From contig QCWG01000001.1 in NCBI GenBank assembly GCA_003149575.1, positions 1,360,657 through 1,424,656 on the forward strand: 64,000 bases of DNA. Direction: 5' to 3'. Below the pieces are notes generated by a model. It was not told the DNA's origin. It did no database searches and saw only the letters and a list, made by a program, of their open reading frames with translations. The stretch comes from Altererythrobacter sp. XM-24bin4 (GTDB lineage: Bacteria > Pseudomonadota > Alphaproteobacteria > Sphingomonadales > Sphingomonadaceae). This document shows positions 18,531 through 27,906 of this stretch, one piece after another (the stretch's first letter is position 1; each line of letters opens with the position of its first letter). A program made the position numbers and the translations under genes.

Positions 18531-19282
18531 CGCGCCTCGTCCATCAGATTGCGCATGCGACGCACGGCAGGCTCCAATCCTAAAAACACCGCTTCGCCAA
18601 TCAGGTAGTGGCCTATATTGAGTTCGGCCAATTGCGGGATGGCTGCAATGGGCTGGACATTCTCATAGGTCAGACCGTGGCCAGCGTGTGGCTCGATCCC
18701 GTTCTTTGCCGCGAGTGCCGACATATCTGAGATACGCTTCAGCTCCGCTGCAAGACGTTCATTGTCCCCATCCAGAAAAGCGTGCGCATATTCACCAGTG
18801 TGAAATTCGACGACGGGCGCGCCCAGCCGCAGTGCTGCGTCCAGTTGGCGTTCCTGCGCTTCGATGAACAAGCTTACTCGAATTCCTGCATCGGTAAGGC
18901 GCGTGACAATCGGTGCGAGCTGGTTGTCCATGCCGGCCGCATCCAGCCCGCCTTCAGTCGTACGCTCTTCGCGCTTTTCCGGGACAATGCAGGCGGCATG
19001 CGGTTTATGACGCAACGCAATTTCCAGCATTTCCTCGGTCGCAGCCATTTCCAGATTGAGTGGCAGGTCGGTTGCTGCCTGAATCCGTGCGATGTCGGCA
19101 TCGCGGATGTGGCGGCGGTCTTCGCGCAGGTGAGCGGTAATGCCGTCACCCCCTACGCTGGCGACAATCTCTGCTGCGCGAACCGGGTCGGGGTGGTTGC
19201 CCCCGCGGGCATTGCGGATTGTCGCGACGTGATCAATGTTGACGCCCAGCCGCAACCGCTCAGGATTGTGAACATTGACCAT
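18527..19282 (-). CDS. pdxJ: Pyridoxine 5'-phosphate synthase
   Basis: Condenses 3-amino-2-oxopropyl phosphate with deoxyxylulose 5-phosphate to give pyridoxine 5'-phosphate. TIM-barrel enzyme of 251 residues: LGVNIDHVATIRNARG, HLREDRRHI, IEPHAGHGLTYENV and ELNIGHYLIGEA are family signatures. Its ATG shares one base with the pyrE stop (TGATG). Confidence 0.96.
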   Translation of the reverse strand: MVNVHNPERLRLGVNIDHVATIRNARGGNHPDPVRAAEIVASVGGDGITAHLREDRRHIRDADIARIQAATDLPLNLEMAATEEMLEIALRHKPHAACIVPEKREERTTEGGLDAAGMDNQLAPIVTRLTDAGIRVSLFIEAQERQLDAALRLGAPVVEFHTGEYAHAFLDGDNERLAAELKRISDMSALAAKNGIEPHAGHGLTYENVQPIAAIPQLAELNIGHYLIGEAVFLGLEPAVRRMRNLMDEAR

Positions 19283-19860
19283 CAGGCACGGCTACCCGGC
19301 TTCGTGATCGGCACGGCAGCCAGTTCGGCGGGAACTTCCTCGTCTGCATAGGTCGGGAAATTGAGTGCGACCAGCGGGAAGAACGGCACGCCAAGATCTG
19401 CTGTGCCGCCAGAGCGGTCGACCACAGACACTTCGGCTATGACCTCGCCGCCCTCTTCGCCGACGGCTGCAATCGCTTCGCGGCTGGAAAGGCCGGTGGT
19501 GACGACATCTTCCACCATCAGGACCTTGGCCCCCGGCTTGATCGCGAATCCGCGCCGCAGATGGAATGTCCCTTCTGGCCGTTCGAGAAACATAGCGTCT
19601 TTCCCGAGCGCGCGGCCCATTTCGTGACCAATGATTAGTCCACCCATCGCTGGGGAGACTACCACATCAACGCTGGAACGAATCTCTCGCGGGAGGTTTT
19701 TTGCCATAGCAACCGCAATGCGCGATGCTCGGTCAGGATTCATGAGGACTCGTGCACATTGCAGATAATATGCGCTGTGCCGCCCGGACGAGAGCAGAAA
19801 GTGCCCTTCCAATAGCGCGCCGCAGCTACGGAATTCGGACAGCACTTCTTCTTCAGTCAT
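19282..19860 (-). CDS. pyrE: Orotate phosphoribosyltransferase
   Basis: Converts orotate and PRPP to orotidine 5'-phosphate in pyrimidine synthesis. Start ATG 19860 (MTEEEVL); the longer frame adds nine unrelated residues. VLMVEDVVTTGLSS is the PRPP-binding loop and FHLRRGF the mobile catalytic loop. First gene of the tightly spaced pyrE-pdxJ-membrane protein-acpS-lepB-DUF3089-ruvX chain (15320-19860). Confidence 0.95.
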   Translation of the reverse strand: MTEEEVLSEFRSCGALLEGHFLLSSGRHSAYYLQCARVLMNPDRASRIAVAMAKNLPREIRSSVDVVVSPAMGGLIIGHEMGRALGKDAMFLERPEGTFHLRRGFAIKPGAKVLMVEDVVTTGLSSREAIAAVGEEGGEVIAEVSVVDRSGGTADLGVPFFPLVALNFPTYADEEVPAELAAVPITKPGSRA

Positions 19861-19935
19861 TCGTGAAACACCTACTAAAAAGATCAAATTGCGTCGGACT
19901 CATCCCGACTTGCATAAATTTCTCCCTAGAAGCGC

Positions 19936-19963
19936 TTGAGGCGCTGGGCAAGCGCGCCTATAG
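19936..19963 (+). promoter_or_regulatory. Candidate promoter of the coxB operon
   Basis: TTGAGG and CTATAG are separated by 16 bases in the pyrE-coxB gap; the -10 hexamer sits inside a perfect 14-base palindrome GCGCC-TATA-GGCGC (19954-19967). Transcription would start near 19970, leaving about 100 bases of leader. Consensus match only. Confidence 0.3.
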
Positions 19964-20072
19964 GCGCATCAATCTCGGGGGTAGTTCCGGGACTTTGGGT
20001 TGGCTAATGCGGTTTCTGTGATTAGAGGCCGCGCAGCTTATACATACGATTGAATCGGGAAACGTCACAAAG

Positions 20073-21020
20073 ATGGTTTTGGGTCAAACAGGCCGCTACG
20101 CCTATTCACTTATCGTCACTGCCATGGTGGCCCTGATGCTATTGTTTGCATCGAGCGCTCATGCTCAGGTCGATGCAGCTCCTGCAGACGCAGCGGCAAC
20201 AGAAACCACCGCCGGTTACACGCCAATGGCACCAACCGAAGGCAAGGGAATGCCGGTTGACGGTCGGCTGAGCTTCCAGGACCAATTTACGCAGGACGGC
20301 CGCGACGCGCTGTGGATGCATGACGCAATCCTCATGCCGATCATTACAGTGATCAGTCTGTTTGTGCTTGGCCTGCTTCTGTGGGTGATTGTTCGCTACA
20401 ACCGCCGGGCGAACCCGGTTCCATCGAAAACAACGCACAACACTTTGATCGAAGTGATCTGGACTGTGGTGCCAGCGCTGATCCTGGTTGTAATCGCGGT
20501 TCCTTCGATCAATCTGTTGCTGAGCCAATACGAAACCCCGCCTGAAGAGGCGATCACAATCAAAGCGACCGGGTACCAGTGGTATTGGGGTTATACCTAT
20601 CCCGACAATGGTGGCTTTGAAGTCATTTCGAATATGCTTCCGCCGGAAGAAGCGCTGGATCGCGGTGAGCCCAATCAGCTTGCTGTCGACAACCGTATGG
20701 TTGTGCCAGCGAACACACCATTACGCCTCCAGACAACAGCAGCGGACGTGATCCACTCATTCGGTGTGGCATCGCTGTGGTTCAAGCAGGACGCGGTTCC
20801 GGGCCGTTTGAACGAGCGCCTGCTCACGATCGAAGAGCCAGGCGTCTATTACGGCCAGTGCTACGAACTTTGTGGTGCACGCCACGGCTTTATGCCGGTG
20901 GTGGTCGAAGCGCTTCCGCGCGAAGAGTGGGAAGCTTGGGTGCTTGAGCAAGGCGGCACTGTTGGCGAACCAGAAGTGGTTGAGGCCGAAGTGAAAGCTG
21001 AAGCAGCGCCTGCCGCATAA
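20073..21020 (+). CDS. coxB: Cytochrome c oxidase subunit II
   Basis: Carries the CuA centre that takes electrons from cytochrome c. The 315 residues begin with a cleavable signal peptide (probable cut after SSAHA, about residue 31), then two membrane helices (about 91-112 and 131-150) and a periplasmic cupredoxin domain. CYELCGARHGFM holds the CuA Cys, Cys, His and Met ligands. YQWYWGY is the aromatic electron-entry patch. First gene of a full aa3-type oxidase operon. Confidence 0.97.
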   Translation: MVLGQTGRYAYSLIVTAMVALMLLFASSAHAQVDAAPADAAATETTAGYTPMAPTEGKGMPVDGRLSFQDQFTQDGRDALWMHDAILMPIITVISLFVLGLLLWVIVRYNRRANPVPSKTTHNTLIEVIWTVVPALILVVIAVPSINLLLSQYETPPEEAITIKATGYQWYWGYTYPDNGGFEVISNMLPPEEALDRGEPNQLAVDNRMVVPANTPLRLQTTAADVIHSFGVASLWFKQDAVPGRLNERLLTIEEPGVYYGQCYELCGARHGFMPVVVEALPREEWEAWVLEQGGTVGEPEVVEAEVKAEAAPAA

Positions 21021-21052
21021 CGAATAGATTTAGAGCAGAGAGTATCTGAACG

Positions 21053-22759
21053 ATGGCAACTACCGCAGAAGGCATCACCGCTCCCCATACAGATCATGGG
21101 CATGATGCGGACCACAAGCCGGGCTTTTTCGCCCGCTGGTTCATGTCGACCAACCACAAGGATATCGGCACACTCTACCTGATCTTCGCAATTTGTGCGG
21201 GCATCATCGGTGGTGCGATTTCCGGCATCATGCGGATGGAACTGGCAGAGCCGGGCATCCAGCATCTGGGCATGTGGGTTGATATGCTGGGTGGTGACGG
21301 CACCTCGATGGATGCGAACTACCACATGTGGAACGTGTTCATCACTGCGCACGGCCTGATCATGGTCTTTTTCATGGTCATGCCGGCGATGATCGGTGGC
21401 TTCGGTAACTGGTTCGTTCCACTGATGATCGGCGCGCCAGACATGGCGTTCCCGCGCATGAACAATATCAGCTTCTGGCTGACCGTTGTCGGTTTCTTCA
21501 GCCTGCTGTTCTCCATGTTCGTCCCGGGCGGTACCGGAATGGGCGCTGGCGTGGGCTGGACAGTCTATGCACCACTTTCGACAACGGGTTCGCAAGGGCC
21601 GGCAGTCGATTTCGCGATCTTCTCGCTCCACTTGGCGGGCGCTGGCTCGATCCTGGGGGCAACCAACTTCATCACGACCATCTTCAATATGCGTGCGCCG
21701 GGTATGACCCTGCATAAAATGCCGCTGTTTGTATGGTCAGTACTTGTCACGGCATTCCTGCTGCTGCTCGCACTTCCTGTGCTGGCGGCTGCGATTACGA
21801 TGCTGCTGACAGACCGCAACTTCGGCACGACATTCTTTGATCCGGCCGGCGGTGGTGACCCTATCCTTTACCAGCACCTGTTCTGGTTCTTCGGTCACCC
21901 TGAAGTCTACATCATGATCCTGCCGGGCTTTGGTATGATCTCGCAGATCGTTGCTACCTTCAGCCGCAAGCCCGTTTTCGGCTATCTCGGCATGGCGTAT
22001 GCAATGGTTGCGATTGGCGTGGTTGGCTTCATTGTTTGGGCGCACCACATGTATACCGTTGGCCTCGACGTGAACACGAAGATGTACTTCACAGCAGCGA
22101 CCATGGTTATCGCGGTCCCGACCGGTGTGAAAATCTTCAGCTGGGTCGCCACGATGTGGGGCGGCAGCCTTGAGTTCAAATCGCCGATGGTTTGGGCGAT
22201 GGGCTTCATCTTCCTGTTTACCGTCGGCGGTGTAACCGGCGTTGTTCTCGCCAATGGCGGGATCGACGACAACCTGCATGACACCTATTACGTTGTGGCC
22301 CACTTCCACTACGTGCTGTCGATGGGTGCGGTATTCTCGCTCTTCGCGGGCTTCTACTACTGGTTCCCGAAGATGAGCGGCCGCATGCATTCAGAGCTGC
22401 TGAGCCACCTTCACTTCTGGGGCTTCTTCATCGGTGTGAACGTGATTTTCTTCCCGCAGCATTTCCTGGGCATGCAGGGGATGGCGCGTCGCTATCCTGA
22501 CTTCACCGCTGCTTACAGTTACTGGAATGAAATCTCGTCCTACGGCTACTGGATTATGGCCGGTTCGATGTTGCTGTTCTTTGCCAACCTTGCCTATGCA
22601 TTCCTTGCCGGCAAGAAAGCAGAAACAAACCCATGGGGCGAAGGTGCAACTACGCTTGAGTGGACGCTTTCGAGCCCACCGCCGTTCCACCAGTTCGAAA
22701 CGCTGCCAGTGATCGAGGATTACCACGATTACCACGATCACCGTCCCGCAGGGGCTTAA
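21053..22759 (+). CDS. ctaD: Cytochrome c oxidase subunit I
   Basis: Catalytic haem-copper subunit of the aa3 oxidase, 568 residues, 12 membrane helices. GHPEVY contains the proton-channel Glu of the A1 subclass and the Cu(B) His-Tyr pair; [10 protein letters not shown] gives the two other Cu(B) His; [16 protein letters not shown] gives the haem a3 and haem a His. An acidic/His-rich N-terminus ([10 protein letters not shown]) is present. It follows coxB by 32 bases. Confidence 0.98.
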   Translation: MATTAEGITAPHTDHGHDADHKPGFFARWFMSTNHKDIGTLYLIFAICAGIIGGAISGIMRMELAEPGIQHLGMWVDMLGGDGTSMDANYHMWNVFITAHGLIMVFFMVMPAMIGGFGNWFVPLMIGAPDMAFPRMNNISFWLTVVGFFSLLFSMFVPGGTGMGAGVGWTVYAPLSTTGSQGPAVDFAIFSLHLAGAGSILGATNFITTIFNMRAPGMTLHKMPLFVWSVLVTAFLLLLALPVLAAAITMLLTDRNFGTTFFDPAGGGDPILYQHLFWFFGHPEVYIMILPGFGMISQIVATFSRKPVFGYLGMAYAMVAIGVVGFIVWAHHMYTVGLDVNTKMYFTAATMVIAVPTGVKIFSWVATMWGGSLEFKSPMVWAMGFIFLFTVGGVTGVVLANGGIDDNLHDTYYVVAHFHYVLSMGAVFSLFAGFYYWFPKMSGRMHSELLSHLHFWGFFIGVNVIFFPQHFLGMQGMARRYPDFTAAYSYWNEISSYGYWIMAGSMLLFFANLAYAFLAGKKAETNPWGEGATTLEWTLSSPPPFHQFETLPVIEDYHDYHDHRPAGA

Positions 22760-22800
22760 ATTGCTGCGGCGTTAGATCGAGCGATTACAGACAAGGGGGA

Positions 22801-22824
22801 GGGGCGTGCTGAGAAGTGCGCCCC
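22801..22824 (+). other. Hairpin between ctaD and ctaB
   Basis: A stem of about 10 pairs (GGGGCG paired with CGCCCC, extended by G-U and A-U pairs) closes on a GAGA tetraloop. There is no T-run, so it is not a classical terminator. It could stabilise the ctaD 3' end or be a processing site that sets different amounts of structural and assembly proteins. Confidence 0.4.
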
Positions 22825-22877
22825 GCCTCGCAAAAGAAGCGCACAACAGGCGCATATATTGAACGAGTAGACAGGTA

Positions 22878-23795
22878 ATGACTGCGACCACCGCTACAGC
22901 AATGCCGGCCGATTGGCGCGATTTCTTCGCGCTAACCAAGCCGCGCGTGATGTCGCTGGTGATCTTCACCGGAATTTGCGGCTTGCTGGCCGCGCCGGGC
23001 AGCATTCATCCTGTGATCGGCTTCACCGCGATCCTGTGCATTGCGATGGCCGCAGGCGGTTCAGCGGTGCTAAACCAGTGGTGGGAAGCAGAGATCGATG
23101 CCGGCATGAAACGGACGGCCAACCGTCCGCTTCCCGCAGGTCGTATGCGCCCCGATGATGCGCGCGACTTCGGCATTATGCTATCTGCGGCCTCGCTGAT
23201 CATCATGGGTGTTGCGGTAGGATGGCTCGCAGCTGCGATCCTTGCGGTTGCAATTGTCTATTATGCAGCAATCTACACCATGTGGCTGAAGCCTCGCACG
23301 CCGCAGAATATCGTGATTGGCGGCGGTGCCGGAGCGTTCCCGCCGATGATAGGCTGGGTTGCTGTGACCGGCGAGGTTACCGCCATGCCGATCCTGCTGT
23401 TTGCGATTATCTTCTTCTGGACCCCGCCGCATTTCTGGGCGCTCGCTCTGTTTGTGAAGTCGGACTACGCCAAGGTCGGTATTCCGATGCTGCCCGTGGT
23501 TGCCGGAGAGAAAGCGACGCGCCGGCAGATTCTGGCTTATTCAATTCTGCTGGTGCCGGTGGCGATCGCGCCGTGGTTAATTGGCGGGACCGGCGCGATT
23601 TACGGATTTACAGCGCTTGCGCTCACTCTGGCGTTTCTGGGCATGTCGCTGCCGGTGGCATTCCGTACCTCTGTAGAGGGCGACACAATGAAGCCGGAGA
23701 AAAGCCTGTTTGCCTACAGCATCCTGTACCTGTTCGCGCTGTTCGCAGCGCTGGTAGTTGATGCTCTGGCGCGTGGGCAAGGGTGGATAATCTGA
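22878..23795 (+). CDS. ctaB: Protohaem IX farnesyltransferase (haem O synthase)
   Basis: Adds a farnesyl group to haem B giving haem O, the precursor of the haem A of the oxidase. A UbiA-family membrane protein of 305 residues: [15 protein letters not shown] holds the NxxxDxxxD-type prenyl diphosphate site and [13 protein letters not shown] is the haem O synthase signature. Its stop shares a base with the next ATG (TGATG). Confidence 0.96.
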   Translation: MTATTATAMPADWRDFFALTKPRVMSLVIFTGICGLLAAPGSIHPVIGFTAILCIAMAAGGSAVLNQWWEAEIDAGMKRTANRPLPAGRMRPDDARDFGIMLSAASLIIMGVAVGWLAAAILAVAIVYYAAIYTMWLKPRTPQNIVIGGGAGAFPPMIGWVAVTGEVTAMPILLFAIIFFWTPPHFWALALFVKSDYAKVGIPMLPVVAGEKATRRQILAYSILLVPVAIAPWLIGGTGAIYGFTALALTLAFLGMSLPVAFRTSVEGDTMKPEKSLFAYSILYLFALFAALVVDALARGQGWII

Positions 23796-23923
23796 TGACG
23801 CCTGAAGAAGAATCCGAAATCAAGCGCCGCCAGAGAAGCCGCAATCTCGTGCTCGGCGGATTGTTGCTGTTCATGGTTGTGTTGTTCTATTTCATCACCA
23901 TCGTTCGTATCGGAGGTCAGTAA
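23795..23923 (+). CDS. Small membrane protein in the cox operon (42 aa)
   Basis: A 42-residue protein with a charged N-terminus (EEESEIKRRQRSR) and one membrane helix (about 19-38). Its ATG overlaps the ctaB stop (TGATG), and its stop lies one base before the ctaG GTG. A tiny single-helix protein at this spot, between ctaB and ctaG, is common in alphaproteobacterial cox operons (CoxF-like), and a role in oxidase assembly or stability is inferred from that. Too short for most gene finders. Confidence 0.8.
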   Translation: MTPEEESEIKRRQRSRNLVLGGLLLFMVVLFYFITIVRIGGQ

Positions 23924-23924
23924 A

Positions 23925-24515
23925 GTGACCGCTGTTGCTGCAACATCGCTTGAGCAGAAGAACCTAAAGACCGGCATTTACGCATTCATGGGCGCGCTCG
24001 CGATGCTGGGTTTGGGCTACGCAGCGGTGCCTTTGTACGACCTGTTCTGCCGCGTGACCGGTTTTGGCGGTACGACGCAGGTGGCGAGTGAGTCTGAGGC
24101 GGCCAATGCGGAGCGTATTGGCCTTGCTGCCGGCAAAACGATGTCGATCCGATTCGATGCATCAACCGCGCGTGATGTGCCGTGGACATTTCGACCAACG
24201 CAACCGACTGACACAGTTCAAATCGGCGTGCGCGACATGGCGATCTATACCACCAAGAACAACTCAAACGTTCCGATCACCGGTACAGCGACTTTCAATG
24301 TCGAACCGGAACATGCGGGCGCTTACTTTAACAAGATTCAATGCTTCTGCTTCACCGAGCAGACTTTGCAGCCTGGGCAGGAAGTGAGCATGCCGGTGCT
24401 GTATTTTGTCGATCCGGCGATGCTGGAAGACGAAGCAATGGAGGGGGTGGAGCAGATCACCTTGAGCTACACCTTCCACAAGTCACTCAATACTAACAGC
24501 GAACCAAGTTCGTAA
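23925..24515 (+). CDS. ctaG: Cytochrome c oxidase assembly protein CtaG (Cox11)
   Basis: Copper chaperone that delivers Cu to the Cu(B) site of subunit I. Start GTG 23925, with GGAGGT eight bases upstream inside the preceding small gene; an earlier in-frame ATG would overlap it heavily. One N-terminal helix (about 15-33) is followed by YDLFCRVTGFGG, and CFCFTEQ holds the Cu-binding Cys pair. FFVDP-like YFVDPAML is also typical. 196 residues, normal length. Confidence 0.95.
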   Translation: MTAVAATSLEQKNLKTGIYAFMGALAMLGLGYAAVPLYDLFCRVTGFGGTTQVASESEAANAERIGLAAGKTMSIRFDASTARDVPWTFRPTQPTDTVQIGVRDMAIYTTKNNSNVPITGTATFNVEPEHAGAYFNKIQCFCFTEQTLQPGQEVSMPVLYFVDPAMLEDEAMEGVEQITLSYTFHKSLNTNSEPSS

Positions 24516-24523
24516 CACTCTGG

Positions 24524-24554
24524 ACCCGTCCCGCGAGGGCATCTAAGGACGGGT
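24524..24554 (+). other. Hairpin upstream of ctaE
   Basis: Perfect 8-base arms ACCCGTCC and GGACGGGT with a 15-base loop, in the 76-base gap between ctaG and ctaE. It is not followed by a T-run. Possibly a partial terminator or mRNA processing element; function not shown. Confidence 0.35.
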
Positions 24555-24591
24555 TGAATCTAAGATACGGGCCAAAAGACGGGAACTTTCC

Positions 24592-25464
24592 ATGGCTGGA
24601 ACAAAGAATCACGACTATCACATCCTCGAGCCAGACATCTGGCCGCTGATCGGTGCGTTTGCTGCGCTGACATTCACCACTGGCATGGTTTTCTTCATGC
24701 ATGAGATGAATGGCTGGCAGATCATCCTCGGTCTCGGCATCGCGGGGCTGATCGCGACTTTCTTCAGCTGGTTCAGCAATGTTGTTAAGGAAGCCGAAGG
24801 CGGCGATCACACACCGGTTGTGCAGCTGCACATGCGCTATGGCATGATCTTGTTCATCGCATCCGAAGTGATGTTCTTTGTCGGCTGGTTCTGGGCGTTT
24901 TTCGATTTCGCTCTGTTCCCGGACGCATTGCAAGTCACTGCGGCGGGCACTGCTGAGCAAGCAACCGAGAATCTGTTCGTCACGCAGGGCGTAACGGATG
25001 GCACGCTCGTGCCTGCTGGGATGGAAGTGCTCAACGCATTCCAGCTTCCCCTTTTGAACACCCTCATCCTGTTGTGTTCGGGCACTACGGTTACCTGGGC
25101 GCACCATGCGTTGATCCACGGTGATCGCGATGGTTTGAAGCAGGGCCTTTGGGCGACGATCGCCCTGGGTGCAGTCTTCACCGCTATTCAGGCGTATGAG
25201 TATTCGATCGCTCCGTTCAACTTCGGTCAGAACACCTACAGCTCGGCCTTCTTCATGGCGACCGGTTTCCACGGTTTCCACGTTCTGGTTGGCACGATCT
25301 TCCTGATCGTCTGTTTGGTGCGCGCCTATGCGGGTCACTTCACCCCGCGTCAGCATTTCGGCTTCGAAGCGGCAGCATGGTACTGGCACTTCGTTGACGT
25401 AGTGTGGCTGTTCCTGTTTGTAGCCATCTACATCTGGGGTGGTTGGGGCGCGCCGGTTCACTAA
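24592..25464 (+). CDS. ctaE: Cytochrome c oxidase subunit III
   Basis: Seven-helix subunit that stabilises the catalytic core. The 290 residues include the MLFIASEVMFFVGWFWAFF-type segment, the WAHHALIHGDR turn, TGFHGFHVLVGTIFL and AAWYWHFVDVVWLFLF, all typical of COX3. It ends with TAATG, sharing one base with the start of the DUF983 gene. Confidence 0.97.
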   Translation: MAGTKNHDYHILEPDIWPLIGAFAALTFTTGMVFFMHEMNGWQIILGLGIAGLIATFFSWFSNVVKEAEGGDHTPVVQLHMRYGMILFIASEVMFFVGWFWAFFDFALFPDALQVTAAGTAEQATENLFVTQGVTDGTLVPAGMEVLNAFQLPLLNTLILLCSGTTVTWAHHALIHGDRDGLKQGLWATIALGAVFTAIQAYEYSIAPFNFGQNTYSSAFFMATGFHGFHVLVGTIFLIVCLVRAYAGHFTPRQHFGFEAAAWYWHFVDVVWLFLFVAIYIWGGWGAPVH

Positions 25465-25853
25465 TGGCGAAGAGCGTAAGCTCTGAAGAAATGAAGGGGC
25501 TGCCGGGGGTAACTCAGGCAGCCCTTTTCGGTTTGTGCCCCCGCTGTCATAAGCGCACGTTGTTCGACACGCCTGCAAGCGTTGCCTATCGCTGCAAAGC
25601 TTGCGGGCTGGAGTTCGGCCAATTCGAGCGGGGTAGCCGCGCGGCAAGCATTGTGACATTTGCGGTTGCGGCGATGCTGATGGGCGCAGTGCTGCTAATC
25701 GACGAGTGGTTGCGCTTTCCAATGTGGCTGATGGGGCTGATTGTGGTTCCGATGACCATTGCAACCACTTTAGCCGCGCTGCGTTTCTTCAAGACAGTGC
25801 TGCTGATGGCACGCTATCAGCGCAGCCTGGAAACGAAAGACATGGATCAATGA
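25464..25853 (+). CDS. DUF983 zinc-ribbon membrane protein
   Basis: A 129-residue protein starting at MAKSVSS. CPRC and CKAC form a likely zinc ribbon (about residues 24-51), followed by two hydrophobic helices. DUF983 genes accompany cox operons in alphaproteobacteria, and a role in oxidase biogenesis is inferred from position only. Its ATG overlaps the ctaE stop by one base and its own stop overlaps the SURF1 ATG by four bases. Confidence 0.9.
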   Translation: MAKSVSSEEMKGLPGVTQAALFGLCPRCHKRTLFDTPASVAYRCKACGLEFGQFERGSRAASIVTFAVAAMLMGAVLLIDEWLRFPMWLMGLIVVPMTIATTLAALRFFKTVLLMARYQRSLETKDMDQ

Positions 25854-26446
25854 ACCTCCGCCAGCTTCCGATTGTTCCGACTATCATTGTGTTCGTGGCC
25901 GCAAGCATCATGGTGTGGCTTGGATTCTGGCAATGGGGTAAAATCGGGGAGCAGGAAGCGCGCCTGCAACAATATGAAGCAAACGCAGGCAATCCCGAAT
26001 TGGTGCCGTTTCCGCTGACCGCTGAAGAGGTGGATCGCTATGCCTATCGACGATCTTCTGTCTTGTGCGTGGAGATTGTGGGTGAACCACGGGTTGTTGC
26101 AGGCCGAAACGCCAATGATCAATCGGGGTATGTGCAGGTCGCAACGTGCAGGCTTGGCAACGGTGGACAGGCAGATGTCCAGTTGGGCTGGGCGAGGGGA
26201 CTATCTGCTGTCAGCTGGGAAGGTGGCGAGGTAACCGGCTCGATAGAACCCCTGCGGACTGGTTTTGCAAAGCTTGTTGCTGATCCACCCCTAGAAGGAT
26301 TGGCTGCGAGTGCTCCGCCTAAAAAGAAGGTCATCGACCACATGGCCTATGCCGGGCAATGGTTCTTCTTCGCGCTAACGGCTCTAATCATCTACTTCCT
26401 TGCAATCCGCAACAAGTTGGCTGGGCGTCGGGAAGGTGAGGATTGA
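25850..26446 (+). CDS. SURF1 family protein (Shy1), oxidase assembly factor
   Basis: Assembly factor thought to help haem A insertion into subunit I. The 198 residues have the expected two end helices (about 9-24 and 171-189) with a periplasmic domain between: GFWQWGK near the start, GWARG in the middle and HMAYAGQWFFFALTAL at the end are family signatures. It is somewhat short for the family (often 220-250). Last gene of the oxidase set, 59 bases before thrC. Confidence 0.92.
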   Translation: MNLRQLPIVPTIIVFVAASIMVWLGFWQWGKIGEQEARLQQYEANAGNPELVPFPLTAEEVDRYAYRRSSVLCVEIVGEPRVVAGRNANDQSGYVQVATCRLGNGGQADVQLGWARGLSAVSWEGGEVTGSIEPLRTGFAKLVADPPLEGLAASAPPKKKVIDHMAYAGQWFFFALTALIIYFLAIRNKLAGRREGED

Positions 26447-26505
26447 CGCGCAAGAAGCGTCTCTTTCTTGCCCTTGGGGCCGCCCGCGTCTAACCGCCCC
26501 AAGTA

Positions 26506-27906
26506 ATGGAATATATCTCGACCAGAGGTGGCGCATCCGCGCTCGATTTCGAAGGTGTCACGCTGGCGGGGCTCGCCAGCGATGGCGGGCTGTACCTGCC
26601 GACTGAATGGCCGCGCTTCAGCGAAGCGCAGATCGCGGACATGGTTGGGCTGCCCTATGCAGAGCTGGCTACGCGGGTGATGTGGCCCTTTGTCGAAGGC
26701 AGCCTGACCGAAGAGGAATTGCGCAGCCTTTGCCAGCAGGCCTATGGCCGCTTTGCGCACAAGGCGGTGACGCCGCTGGTGCAGCTGGATCAGCGGCAAT
26801 GGCTGCTCGAGCTGTTTCATGGACCGACGCTGGCATTCAAGGATGTCGCGCTACAGCTGCTTGGCCTGCTGTTTGAGACCTTCCTCAGTCGCCGCCAATC
26901 GAACCTCACCATCATTGGCGCGACCAGCGGCGATACAGGATCAGCCGCGATCGATGCGGTGGCCGGGCGCGAAGGCGTAGATATCTTCATGCTTCACCCT
27001 AAGGGCCGCGTCAGCGATGTGCAGCGCCGCCAGATGACGACAGTGCGTGCGCCCAACGTTCACAACATCGCGATCGATGGCAGTTTTGATGATGCGCAAG
27101 CGATGGTGAAGCGTATGTTCGGCGATGCCGATATGACGAGCCGCTTCAACATTGGCGCGGTCAATTCGATCAACTGGGCGCGGCTAATGGCGCAAGTGGT
27201 CTATTATTTCGCCAGTGCACTGCAGTTGGGTGCACTCCATCGTCCGGTCGCTTACTCTGTGCCGACGGGTAATTTCGGTGACGTGTTTGCAGGCTATGTT
27301 GCCGCGCAAATGGGCCTGCCAATTGCACAATTGGTGGTGGCGACCAACGTCAATGACATATTGCATCGCGCGCTGTCAGATGGGGACTATTCGACTGGCA
27401 CAGTCACGCCGACCGACACACCCTCGATGGATATTCAGGTCAGCTCAAACTTCGAGCGGCTGCTATTCGATTGCGGCGGGCGCGACGGTGCCCCGATGGC
27501 GGAACAAATGCGCAGCTTCGAAGCGGATAAGGCAATGCAGCTGACCAATAGTCAGCGCGAAGGCGCGTCGGCCCTGTTCACCAGCGTTCGCGCGGATCAG
27601 CAGCAAGTGTTGCAAGCGCTGCGTTGGGCGCACGAAAATGCTGGCGAAGTGATCGATCCGCATACTGCCGTCGGCCTGCATGCAGCGCTTGCAAGCGAAC
27701 TCGATCCTTCAATCCCGATGGTAACGCTGGCGACTGCCCACCCGGCAAAGTTCCCCGATGCGGTCGAGCGCGCAACGGGATTGCGTCCGAACCTGCCTTC
27801 ACGCGTGGGTGATCTGTTCGCGCGCGAGGAAGCCTATAGCGAGCTGCCCGGCGAATATGACGCTGTGTGCGACTTTGTGACGCAGCACGCGAGCCCTGCT
27901 GCCTGA
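26506..27906 (+). CDS. thrC: Threonine synthase
   Basis: PLP enzyme that converts O-phosphohomoserine to threonine. The 466-residue length and features fit the proteobacterial class: MEYISTRGG start, GPTLAFKDVALQ with the PLP-binding Lys112, TIIGATSGDTGSAA for phosphate binding, and VPTGNFGDVFAGY. Its stop shares a base with the start of the methyltransferase (TGATG). Confidence 0.97.
   Translation: MEYISTRGGASALDFEGVTLAGLASDGGLYLPTEWPRFSEAQIADMVGLPYAELATRVMWPFVEGSLTEEELRSLCQQAYGRFAHKAVTPLVQLDQRQWLLELFHGPTLAFKDVALQLLGLLFETFLSRRQSNLTIIGATSGDTGSAAIDAVAGREGVDIFMLHPKGRVSDVQRRQMTTVRAPNVHNIAIDGSFDDAQAMVKRMFGDADMTSRFNIGAVNSINWARLMAQVVYYFASALQLGALHRPVAYSVPTGNFGDVFAGYVAAQMGLPIAQLVVATNVNDILHRALSDGDYSTGTVTPTDTPSMDIQVSSNFERLLFDCGGRDGAPMAEQMRSFEADKAMQLTNSQREGASALFTSVRADQQQVLQALRWAHENAGEVIDPHTAVGLHAALASELDPSIPMVTLATAHPAKFPDAVERATGLRPNLPSRVGDLFAREEAYSELPGEYDAVCDFVTQHASPAA

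Noticed and set aside
24493..25764. A 423-codon minus-strand frame opposite ctaE
   Set aside because: ctaE and the DUF983 gene are clearly coding on the plus strand; the antisense product is polar without motifs.
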